Positions 1-5,087 of a stretch of DNA of 5,087 nucleotides are shown piece by piece. Position numbers and translations under genes: made by a program. Numbering within the stretch: the stretch's first letter is position 1; the number at the start of each line of letters is the position of its first letter. The notes under the pieces were generated by a model. The model saw only the letters and a list, made by a program, of their open reading frames with translations. It was not told where the DNA came from and made no database searches. The stretch comes from Deltaproteobacteria bacterium. GTDB taxonomy: Bacteria > Desulfobacterota > Desulfobacteria > Desulfobacterales > C00003060. The stretch covers positions 1-5,087 of the forward strand of contig JAFDGP010000198.1 in NCBI GenBank assembly GCA_019309245.1, in the 5' to 3' direction.

Positions 1-1011
1 GATATAGATACCGTTTGGCCCTCCTGCTTCTCGGAGTTCAGGGATGTCTGTTGCGACTATATGGGTACCGCAAGCGCGAGCCTCAGCTGCTGGAATCCCG
101 AAACCCTCGTAAAGAGAAGGAAATACCAATGCAGTGGCGCCTGCATAAAGAACAGCAAGGTCTTCATCGTTTACATACCCTAGCCAGCGGACCCCACGTG
201 ATTTCATTTCGGCAAGCATTCCACGAAGTTTCTTATCACGCCATCCGTGGCTTCCTACAATTAGCAGATTATGTTGCTGCAATTCACCTGCGTCCTTCAG
301 GGATATAAACGCCATAATTAACGCAGCCAAATTTTTGCGAGGTTCGACCGTACCTACCGTTAAGAAATAGGGTTTCCGGATGTCCAATAACCTAAGACGT
401 TGAACTATCTCTTTAGAAGGACGGATTCTGAAACATTCAGTTACACCGGGACGTACAACAGCATCTGTTTCCAAGCCAAACATTCCACGTAATCGCCCGG
501 CCGTTCCTTCTGAATTGGCTACGATCTTATCTGCGCGCAGTAAATCCCGTTTTAACCACAACTTATGAACCCAAAAGGTTACAAAAGGCATCGATTTTGG
601 TAATACTACATAATTGATATCATGTACTGTCGAAACTGTTCGGAAGGCTTTCGAAGCCTTGGGAAGGATAGTACGGGTGGCCCAAAACACCTGCACGCCA
701 TCAGATTCTGCCATCGCTCGTGCAGTTGTTTTTAGCCATAAATAAGAACTCGGAAACCGCCTCCCGTTTATTTTGACTTGCCACCTCCATGAAGGTGGCT
801 CAACTGAAAGCGTTTTGGGGCTATATAGCACAAAGTCGACATCGGGCATCACTTTATCTAAAGCACGGCATATTTCAAGCACGTAGCGACCAATACCAGC
901 AATGCGCCCAGATAAGGGAGAAGCGTCTATGGCAATGCGTAACCTACACAAAATTCTTGTAACCCCGTTTTTCCAATTGCATACCATTGGCTTTGACAAC
1001 GGAATTAGCAT
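1..1011 (-). CDS. Family 4 glycosyltransferase, MtfB/WbdB-like style, 3' end cut by window edge
   Basis: I translated 337 codons with no stop from 1011 to the left edge, so the gene continues outside the window. Family members are usually about 370-390 residues, so roughly the last 40-50 are probably missing. Visible motifs are RIAIDASPLSG (25-35), GIGRY (39-43), TVHDIN (128-133), IVANSEGT (about 164-171), TVGTVEPRKNL (218-228) and the EX7E motif YEGFGIPAAE, with E302 and E310. The HDIN and EPRKNL style resembles O-antigen mannosyltransferases of the MtfB/WbdB group, but I could not test this and assign no sugar. The start is uncertain. An in-frame TGA at 1017-1015 bars any earlier start. ATG 1011 has a GAGG only one base upstream, ATG 987 has no clear ribosome binding site, and TTG codons at 999 and 951 are alternatives. 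The conserved core begins only at about residue 25, so the true protein may be shorter at its N-terminus. Confidence 0.93.
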   Translation of the reverse strand, partial: MLIPLSKPMVCNWKNGVTRILCRLRIAIDASPLSGRIAGIGRYVLEICRALDKVMPDVDFVLYSPKTLSVEPPSWRWQVKINGRRFPSSYLWLKTTARAMAESDGVQVFWATRTILPKASKAFRTVSTVHDINYVVLPKSMPFVTFWVHKLWLKRDLLRADKIVANSEGTAGRLRGMFGLETDAVVRPGVTECFRIRPSKEIVQRLRLLDIRKPYFLTVGTVEPRKNLAALIMAFISLKDAGELQQHNLLIVGSHGWRDKKLRGMLAEMKSRGVRWLGYVNDEDLAVLYAGATALVFPSLYEGFGIPAAEARACGTHIVATDIPELREAGGPNGIYI

Positions 1012-1094
1012 GCCTCATTTATACTAAACGAATAATTGCCAATAGTTTCGAATCGGTGGTCAAGCTGAATATTAACCAAGTTCATAGTTATTTG

Positions 1095-1122
1095 AATATT
1101 CCTATAATTTAAGATAAGTCAA
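1095..1122 (-). promoter_or_regulatory. Candidate sigma70-type promoter upstream of the partial glycosyltransferase gene
   Basis: In the A+T-rich gap between the two left-hand glycosyltransferase genes, the minus strand has TTGACT (1122-1117, five of six consensus -35 bases). After 16 bases comes AATATT (1100-1095, four of six -10 bases). Transcription would start near 1088 and leave a leader of about 75 bases before ATG 1011. The gap is the largest and most A+T-rich between genes here, which favours a promoter, but A+T-rich sequence readily yields such matches by chance. No convincing terminator hairpin with a T run follows the upstream gene, so read-through from the block is also likely. 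Confidence 0.3.
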
Positions 1123-1135
1123 CAACTGGAATAGA

Positions 1136-2143
1136 TCAATACAGCGTATTATAAATACGAATATAGTTAGAAGCCATATCATCTTCGTTAAAAAGCCTTA
1201 CGGCACGTTCACGCGCTTGTGTGTGCATTGATAACCATATGTCCCGCTCAGTTACTTTTCTGCACGCTTTCACAAAGTCTTCAACGGTGTGTTGACAAAG
1301 AAAGCCTGTCACCCCATTTTCGACCACCTCTGGAAGGGCACTGCAGCAAGTTGCGATGGCTGGCACGCCACAAGCCATTGCTTCTGCCACAACAAGGCCA
1401 AAGCCTTCGAGACGAGAAGGAAGTATAAGTGCATCAGAGTTTTGGAAGACTTTGATCAAGTCTTTTCTTGAAAGTCGTCCCAGACTTTTACAGTTCGATG
1501 GTAATCGGTAACGATGATGGTATCCGTGGCTATCAATGGTGTAACGAAGCTCAAAATCGGGTCCTAATTGTTCCATGATCGGTCCTATTAAATCAACCCC
1601 TTTTCTAAGTGACCAGTTGCCTACATAGAGTAAATGGAATGGAGAATGAGGAGCAGACCGGGATAAAGGCACGAATTGGTTGCAATCGATTCCGTTGTGA
1701 ATGACAGTGAGATCCTTTATGTTAAAAACAAGTTTCGTTTTTGTTGCCGTGAAACGACTGACGGCGATAATGCGCTGTGCCCGTCGTAAGCACTCGATTT
1801 CGATATTGTATATCCAGAATCGATGATACAAATTTTGCATTCGGCCTTTATATGGCAGAATTTCTGGATCATGTACGCAGTGGTGGACAGTGGCAACAAT
1901 CGGAACGTGCTTGGATAGAAAGCGTGCTGGCAGCCAAGTGTTAACGTGGGTGACGGTAGCCCATTCCGGTGGCTTTGGAAGTCTTACCGTCCAGGGGGCA
2001 TATTCGGCTCGATGAGGTAGCCATGTTATCTCGGCACGGATGTCTTGACGATTCAAGGCTTCACAAAGGTGCTCAGTGAAAAAATCGACACCGCTACCAC
2101 ACCTCACCGCCGGAAACCATACTCCAATGTTTTGATTTGGCAT
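1136..2143 (-). CDS. Family 4 glycosyltransferase (GT-B fold)
   Basis: This 335-residue protein is a second complete family 4 enzyme, somewhat short for the family. The N-terminal domain starts with a beta strand and a glycine-containing loop, GVWFPAVRCGSGVDFF (7-22). It continues through VATVHHCVHDPE (83-94) and the conserved IAVSRFT (126-132) and VIHNGID (147-153). The donor domain has YVGNWSLRKGVDL (173-185), corresponding to the phosphate-binding R/K motif, and the EX7E motif in EGFGLVVAE (E246 to E254). Both domains are intact and no frame disruption is seen. By family, it would transfer a sugar with retention of configuration from a nucleotide donor on the cytoplasmic side; the sugar and linkage are not predictable. 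The ATG at 2143 has only a weak GGG sequence seven bases upstream, but the first beta strand begins five codons later, as expected. It is followed by a 124-base A+T-rich gap before the next gene. Confidence 0.94.
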   Translation of the reverse strand: MPNQNIGVWFPAVRCGSGVDFFTEHLCEALNRQDIRAEITWLPHRAEYAPWTVRLPKPPEWATVTHVNTWLPARFLSKHVPIVATVHHCVHDPEILPYKGRMQNLYHRFWIYNIEIECLRRAQRIIAVSRFTATKTKLVFNIKDLTVIHNGIDCNQFVPLSRSAPHSPFHLLYVGNWSLRKGVDLIGPIMEQLGPDFELRYTIDSHGYHHRYRLPSNCKSLGRLSRKDLIKVFQNSDALILPSRLEGFGLVVAEAMACGVPAIATCCSALPEVVENGVTGFLCQHTVEDFVKACRKVTERDIWLSMHTQARERAVRLFNEDDMASNYIRIYNTLY

Positions 2144-2236
2144 GAGCTAACCCAGCTTTACAATGATCCGCTCTATTGAAACGAGTGATAAATCATCCCG
2201 AAAACGGAAAGTATCTGTAAGCATATCTCCACCATT

Positions 2237-2959
2237 TCATTTTTGTGGATCAAGGCGGCATATAAAGGTAGGAATAAACGGTCGCAAGATTTTCATTAAA
2301 GAGGCAGGAGCCCTTTTTGCGAGTATCCTGTGGAATCCTCGATTGCCTTCAAACTCAACAAGGGTCTGTAAAGCCTCTAATTCCAGATGCTCACAGGAAA
2401 ATCCCGCCTCGGTCAGGAGCCTGTTTAATGAACGCAAGGTTAAGGGTTCACAATCGTACGGTTGACTTTTTCGCATCAGTTGCAGATAGAGAGTTCTCAT
2501 AGGTTGTGGAAACCAACTCAAGAACGGCAGCCGATAATGAGGTTCAATAAGCATCCAACGATTCGGCACTGCAAGGTAGCCGACACCACATGGCGCCAGC
2601 ACGCGGTGAATCTCACGTAAGTGAGCCAGTTGCTTTGGACGTTCACCTACGTGCTCGATGACATGGTTACTCAAAACCACATCAAAGGAATTTTTCGAAA
2701 ACGGTAAGGTGGTATCAGAAACAAGGTGAAAGGCATACCCTGTCCTAATGTAACGCACGTCTACAACATCCAAGGCCATAACCTCATACTGATCGTTACC
2801 CTGCGCAGCGAAGTAATGAGCAATTCCCCCAGAATCGGTGCCCACTTCCAAAAGTCGAATCGGTTTAGGATAATTCGAAAGATTCAACAACCGCTCAATT
2901 TTTTGAGCTTTGAGATAACGGGAAGAAAGATCTGAAACGGCGTGGGGTAGACGTTTCAT
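2237..2959 (-). CDS. Class I SAM-dependent methyltransferase (Methyltransf_11-like)
   Basis: This 240-residue protein fits a small Rossmann-fold methyltransferase. Motif I is LLEVGTDSGGIAHYF (36-50), which binds S-adenosylmethionine. MALDV (61-65) supplies the acidic residue D64 expected to contact the ribose. SFDVVLSNHVIEHV (91-104) is the motif that characterises the Methyltransf_11 group, followed by HRVLAPCGVGYLAVPN (118-133). The C-terminal part from about residue 134 is more variable and probably contacts the acceptor. In a glycan locus such an enzyme often O-methylates a sugar or the chain end, but that is inference from neighbours; other small-molecule substrates cannot be excluded. 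The ATG overlaps the preceding glycosyltransferase stop as ATGA (2959-2956). A GGA-containing Shine-Dalgarno-like sequence (2968-2966) lies six bases upstream, which supports this start and translational coupling. The next gene starts 93 bases downstream. Confidence 0.92.
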   Translation of the reverse strand: MKRLPHAVSDLSSRYLKAQKIERLLNLSNYPKPIRLLEVGTDSGGIAHYFAAQGNDQYEVMALDVVDVRYIRTGYAFHLVSDTTLPFSKNSFDVVLSNHVIEHVGERPKQLAHLREIHRVLAPCGVGYLAVPNRWMLIEPHYRLPFLSWFPQPMRTLYLQLMRKSQPYDCEPLTLRSLNRLLTEAGFSCEHLELEALQTLVEFEGNRGFHRILAKRAPASLMKILRPFIPTFICRLDPQK

Positions 2960-4095
2960 GGCTTTTCCAAAATGGCCCGAATGAGTGCCTGGCCGAAATT
3001 CGGCCAGGCAAAGCGTTCGGCGAACTGTCGGATCTGTCGTTCATCCAAAGGGTCGTGTAAGAGGTCGAGAATGGCTGCGGCAAAATCATCGGCATCACCC
3101 GGCGCCACCAGTTTGCCAGAAATACCATCCGATACGGCATCCACGACCCCTCCTGTGGCATACGCCACGGTGGGGGTTCCGTGTGCGGCGGCTTCCAATG
3201 CGACCATTCCAAAGCCTTCATTGTCATGAGGACGATATTGAACCGGAAAAACGTGAACGTCAGCTGCAAAATATGCAGCGGAGATATCCGAGTCATTCAT
3301 AGGCCGTGCGCCAAGAAAGATCACATGATTCTGAAGCTCATGAGTCTTGAGGGATTTTTCGATTTTCAGCATTTCGCCTGTCTGTTTCATCACAGAGCGG
3401 GAAGGCTCTTCTCCAATTACCACCAGAAGAACATCTGATATTGATTTTACGATTTGTGGAAGAATACGATTAACAAAAAAGGCAAGCCCTTTTCGCGCCG
3501 TTATACGGCCAATATAGAGCATAAGGGGTTTATCATCCAGTTTGTATCGATTCCGGAACCTTTTTCGAAGTTGATCTGCTTTTGAATCATCTGGAAGGGA
3601 AACGCCCGGATGAAGGATGAAAATATGTTTTTCCGGTACGCCCGCATTTATAGCCAGTCGTTTTGTGAAACGACTGTTTACGATGACGACATTAGATCTT
3701 CGAATAAACGGCTTCCAAAGAATGTTATACAGGGGATGGTCGGTATCGATATCTAAGCCATGCAAATATACTGCAGAGCGGGCGCGGCACATTCGTGCGG
3801 CAAGCCATGTCAACGGCGCGGTGAGCCCACTTCCGGCAAAAACGATTTTCGGCCGAAAGCGGGATGCATGATACAAAGCGGAGATTTTGGCCAGCCATAG
3901 AAACAACGGAAGCGGATAAGAGGGGATCTCCGCACAGCTTACATTTGTTGGAAGGTGCTCTTTACAGCCTTTGGGGCCGATTACAAAAACAATGGCCTTC
4001 TTGGAAAGCCCTTCTACAATATGCCATACAACGCGTTCCATACCTCCGACAAGAGGAGGTAGATTGCGCGTTATAATCAATATGTTGTCCGGCAA
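2956..4095 (-). CDS. Family 4 glycosyltransferase (GT-B fold), TTG start
   Basis: This 379-residue protein is a full-length retaining GT-B enzyme that would transfer a sugar from a nucleotide donor to a growing cytoplasmic glycan. The N-terminal acceptor domain has the glycine-rich loop LPPLVGGMER (12-21) and the HG pair at 112-113. VNSRFTKR (139-146) and HPGV (162-165) lead into the C-terminal donor domain. That domain has IGRITARKG (195-203), whose basic residues usually bind the donor phosphates, and the EX7E motif from E293 to E301 in EGFGMVALE. The reading frame enters from a TGA at 4200-4198 with no ATG or GTG before TTG 4095. An AAGG sequence lies ten bases upstream of that TTG, and translation from it begins directly with the first beta strand (ILIITRNLPP). 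The first in-frame ATG is codon 19, which would remove the glycine loop. The gene begins 38 bases after the family 2 gene and overlaps the methyltransferase gene by four bases. Donor and acceptor are unknown. Confidence 0.95.
   Translation of the reverse strand: MPDNILIITRNLPPLVGGMERVVWHIVEGLSKKAIVFVIGPKGCKEHLPTNVSCAEIPSYPLPLFLWLAKISALYHASRFRPKIVFAGSGLTAPLTWLAARMCRARSAVYLHGLDIDTDHPLYNILWKPFIRRSNVVIVNSRFTKRLAINAGVPEKHIFILHPGVSLPDDSKADQLRKRFRNRYKLDDKPLMLYIGRITARKGLAFFVNRILPQIVKSISDVLLVVIGEEPSRSVMKQTGEMLKIEKSLKTHELQNHVIFLGARPMNDSDISAAYFAADVHVFPVQYRPHDNEGFGMVALEAAAHGTPTVAYATGGVVDAVSDGISGKLVAPGDADDFAAAILDLLHDPLDERQIRQFAERFAWPNFGQALIRAILEKP
2986..3010 (-). repeat. Perfect 25-base palindrome (12-base arms) at the end of the family 4 gene
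   Basis: The arms TGCCTGGCCGAA (2986-2997) and TTCGGCCAGGCA (2999-3010) are exact reverse complements around a single A at 2998. In minus-strand RNA they would form a G+C-rich stem of about 11 pairs with a three-base loop. It lies in coding sequence (residues 363-370, AWPNFGQA), 26 bases before the ATG of the overlapping methyltransferase gene. No T run follows, so it is not an intrinsic terminator. Possible roles are mRNA stabilisation or tuning of translation between the two overlapping genes; a protein-binding site or chance are alternatives. Confidence 0.7.
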
Positions 4096-4097
4096 GT

Positions 4098-4120
4098 GCG
4101 TTGGACCTTTTTGGGAACGC
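4098..4120 (-). promoter_or_regulatory. Small hairpin covering the ribosome binding site at the GT2-GT4 junction
   Basis: On the minus strand GCGTT (4120-4116) can pair with AACGC (4102-4098). Inside this, CC (4115-4114) can pair with GG (4107-4106), leaving a six-base A-rich loop and a three-base bulge. The paired GG belongs to the Shine-Dalgarno-like sequence of the TTG-started gene. The stop of the previous gene lies 14 bases upstream of the hairpin, so a terminating ribosome would reach close to its base. Coupled translation is an inference; the hairpin is short and its stability was not calculated. Confidence 0.3.
4105..4109 (-). promoter_or_regulatory. Ribosome binding site that decides the TTG start of the family 4 gene
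   Basis: The minus strand reads AAGGT here, ending nine bases before the TTG at 4095. No ATG or GTG exists upstream in that frame before a TGA at 4200-4198, and the first downstream ATG would cut off the conserved glycine loop. This site is therefore the main support for the TTG start. The two G bases can also pair inside a small hairpin (4120-4098), which may hide the site until ribosomes finishing the previous gene open it. Confidence 0.5.
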
Positions 4121-4133
4121 TGCGCCCGGCCTT

Positions 4134-4145
4134 CTATTTTTTTTG
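4134..4145 (-). other. A8 run in slippery register directly before the GT2 stop codon
   Basis: The family 2 gene ends CAA AAA AAA TAG. The heptamer A AAA AAA (4143-4137) sits in the register of a -1 ribosomal slippery site, and the eight As (4144-4137) could also cause RNA polymerase slippage. After a -1 shift the next codon is ATA (4137-4135), and that frame is open without a stop into the downstream family 4 gene. The sequence is certain; its use as a recoding site is unproven, and no strong stimulatory stem at the usual 5-9 base spacing was seen. Confidence 0.3.
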
Positions 4146-5045
4146 TCTTGGGTTGGCCGGAAAGACAGGCTGCGTTGGAACGCTGCGCTGCCTTCTTTCA
4201 AATCGCATCTGGCAGATTTGTTCTGAAATCAAGCTCATCATGAATATCAGCACCGCGTTGATAAAAAGCAAAGCGCTCATATTCGTAAAACGTCCTTGAG
4301 TGACATAAGTGATACCGTAATTGATCAAACCCAGAATAAAAGATAAAAAGCTGACCGGCAAAAAAACTCTCATAGGAGAATAAAATGTGCAAATCCGGGT
4401 GATGATCATAAAGAATCGAATTCCATCCCGAAAAAGATTGACCTTGCTCTTCCCTTTTACTCGTTTATGGACACTTATGGGCACAAATTTGATGGAGCGT
4501 CCGGTTCTCAAGACTCCGAGGGTGAGAGTACTCGGATAGGAATATGTATTGGGCAGAAGATAGAGAAATTCGAGCGCGATTTCCTTTTTGACTGCACGGA
4601 ATCCCGATGTCAGATCCGGTATCGGGAACTTGGAAACATAGGATCCCAGCCAGTTGTAAATTTTGTTGCCGATTGCGCGCCCAAAGGATGCCTGGCCGCC
4701 TTTTGTTCGGGCGCCGACCACCATATCGTACTCCGTGATGTGTTCCAGCAGTTTCCCGATGTCTTCAGGGGCGTGTTGGCCATCGCCGTCCATGAAGACC
4801 AGCACATCGCCTGTTGCCTCCCGGATCCCGCTTTTAACGGCAGCGCCGTTGCCGATGTTATAAGGGTGCCGATATACTTTGGCTCCTGCCTGGGCCGCTT
4901 TTTCGGCGGTGCCATCGGTGGATCCGTCATCGATGACAATGATTTCAAATGAGGGATAAAGGGATGAAACTCGCCTAACGAGATACTCGATATTTTCCCC
5001 TTCATTATATGCGGGTGACACAATGGTTACAGCCTGATCGGTCAT
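4134..5045 (-). CDS. Family 2 glycosyltransferase, polyprenyl-phosphate sugar synthase type, membrane-anchored
   Basis: This 303-residue protein has an N-terminal GT-A domain and a membrane-anchored C-terminus. Visible family 2 motifs are PAYNE (11-15), the nucleotide-binding DDGSTDGT (39-46), GNGAAVKSG (66-74), the metal-binding DGDGQH (86-91) and TSGFRAVKKE (146-155). Two hydrophobic stretches at about 226-247 and 257-274 look like transmembrane helices, as in DPM1, ArnC and GtrB relatives. By family knowledge, such enzymes move a sugar from a nucleotide donor to undecaprenyl phosphate on the cytoplasmic face of the inner membrane; the sugar is not predictable here. The ATG at 5045 puts the first beta strand (VTIVSPAYNE) at the usual distance from the N-terminus. 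The frame stays open to the window edge and no strong ribosome binding site is visible, so the start is likely but not proven. The basic tail after residue 283 carries part of a short repeat and ends in an A8 run before TAG. It is the first complete gene of the block. Confidence 0.95.
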   Translation of the reverse strand: MTDQAVTIVSPAYNEGENIEYLVRRVSSLYPSFEIIVIDDGSTDGTAEKAAQAGAKVYRHPYNIGNGAAVKSGIREATGDVLVFMDGDGQHAPEDIGKLLEHITEYDMVVGARTKGGQASFGRAIGNKIYNWLGSYVSKFPIPDLTSGFRAVKKEIALEFLYLLPNTYSYPSTLTLGVLRTGRSIKFVPISVHKRVKGKSKVNLFRDGIRFFMIITRICTFYSPMRVFLPVSFLSFILGLINYGITYVTQGRFTNMSALLFINAVLIFMMSLISEQICQMRFERRQRSVPTQPVFPANPRQKK

Positions 5046-5087
5046 GCATCCATCTGCAAAAAGTGAAATATTATTTTCCGATACGAT

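Larger units (their letters stand above)
4097..4195 (-). repeat. Imperfect direct repeat at the GT2-GT4 junction, second copy expanded
   Basis: Copy one (4195-4171) lies in the last codons of the family 2 gene, and copy two (4134-4097) covers its stop and the short gap after it. Both contain GAAGGC, then GCGCAGCGTTCC (4188-4177 and 4125-4114), then TCCAACGCA. Copy one holds the compact palindrome GCGTTCCAACGC (4183-4172). Copy two has the same arms separated by 13 bases that include the next gene's ribosome binding site. The shared 12-base core is offset by exactly 63 bases. Confidence 0.6.

Noticed and set aside
15..308. A 97-codon open frame on the plus strand at the left edge
   Set aside because: It is antisense to the donor domain of the partial glycosyltransferase, whose conserved motifs (EPRKN, EX7E) show the minus strand is the coding one.
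644..660. Inverted repeat AAGGCTT / AAGCCTT with a three-base loop, considered as a terminator
   Set aside because: It lies inside the glycosyltransferase coding sequence (KASKAF) and no T run follows on either strand.
781..798. Inverted repeat CCACCT / AGGTGG with a six-base loop
   Set aside because: Short, inside coding sequence, with no T run and no junction nearby; expected by chance in a window of this size.
944..1018. A 24-codon open frame starting at ATG 1018, overlapping the start of the left-hand glycosyltransferase in another frame
   Set aside because: It has no ribosome binding site and no recognisable content. A leader peptide role cannot be supported.
2163..2465. A 100-codon open frame on the plus strand
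   Set aside because: Most of it is antisense to the methyltransferase gene, its product is low in recognisable structure, and no ribosome binding site supports it.
4136..4144. T8 run on the plus strand, considered as part of an intrinsic terminator
   Set aside because: No stable G+C-rich hairpin directly precedes it on the plus strand, and there is no plus-strand gene to terminate.
4467..4952. A 161-codon open frame on the plus strand
   Set aside because: It lies fully antisense to the motif-rich catalytic domain of the family 2 glycosyltransferase and shows no recognisable domain; it is a shadow of that gene.
5042..5086. Possible 3' end of an upstream gene (14 open codons ending in TGA that overlaps the GT2 start as ATGA)
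   Set aside because: The overlap geometry is suggestive, but 14 codons without a stop are expected by chance about half the time and the residues carry no motif. The neighbouring sequence would settle it.

Overview
The window is a compact, single-direction block of surface-glycan genes on the minus strand. Read 5' to 3' on that strand, from the right edge to the left, the order is: a membrane-anchored family 2 glycosyltransferase of the polyprenyl-phosphate sugar synthase type (5045-4134), a GT-B family 4 glycosyltransferase (4095-2956), a class I SAM-dependent methyltransferase (2959-2237), a second family 4 glycosyltransferase (2143-1136), and a third family 4 glycosyltransferase that starts near 1011 and runs off the left edge. 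About 95% of the window is coding. No tRNA, rRNA, CRISPR array, insertion sequence or transposase was seen.

The gene set is typical of loci for O-antigen, exopolysaccharide or another cell-surface glycan. The family 2 enzyme would charge a lipid carrier with a sugar or begin or decorate the glycan at the inner membrane. The three family 4 enzymes would add sugars in sequence from activated donors on the cytoplasmic face. The methyltransferase could methylate a sugar or cap the chain. Substrates cannot be read from the sequence. The protein style and mixed base composition suggest a Gram-negative, perhaps deltaproteobacterial, environmental organism, but this is only an impression. Hand-counted 60-base lines range from about 37% to 60% G+C.

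The junctions hold the less ordinary details. The family 2 gene ends in an eight-A run in slippery register directly before its stop, and the -1 frame is open straight into the next glycosyltransferase. That next gene appears to start at TTG, with its ribosome binding site inside a small hairpin. The hairpin is an expanded copy of a short palindrome lying 63 bases upstream in the previous gene. The family 4 and methyltransferase genes overlap by ATGA, with a perfect palindrome with 12-base arms just upstream of the overlap. The only A+T-rich gap (1012-1135) has a plausible sigma70-type promoter that could give the left-hand gene its own transcription. No gap exceeds 300 bases. The enzymes belong to known families; I see no clearly new biological system.
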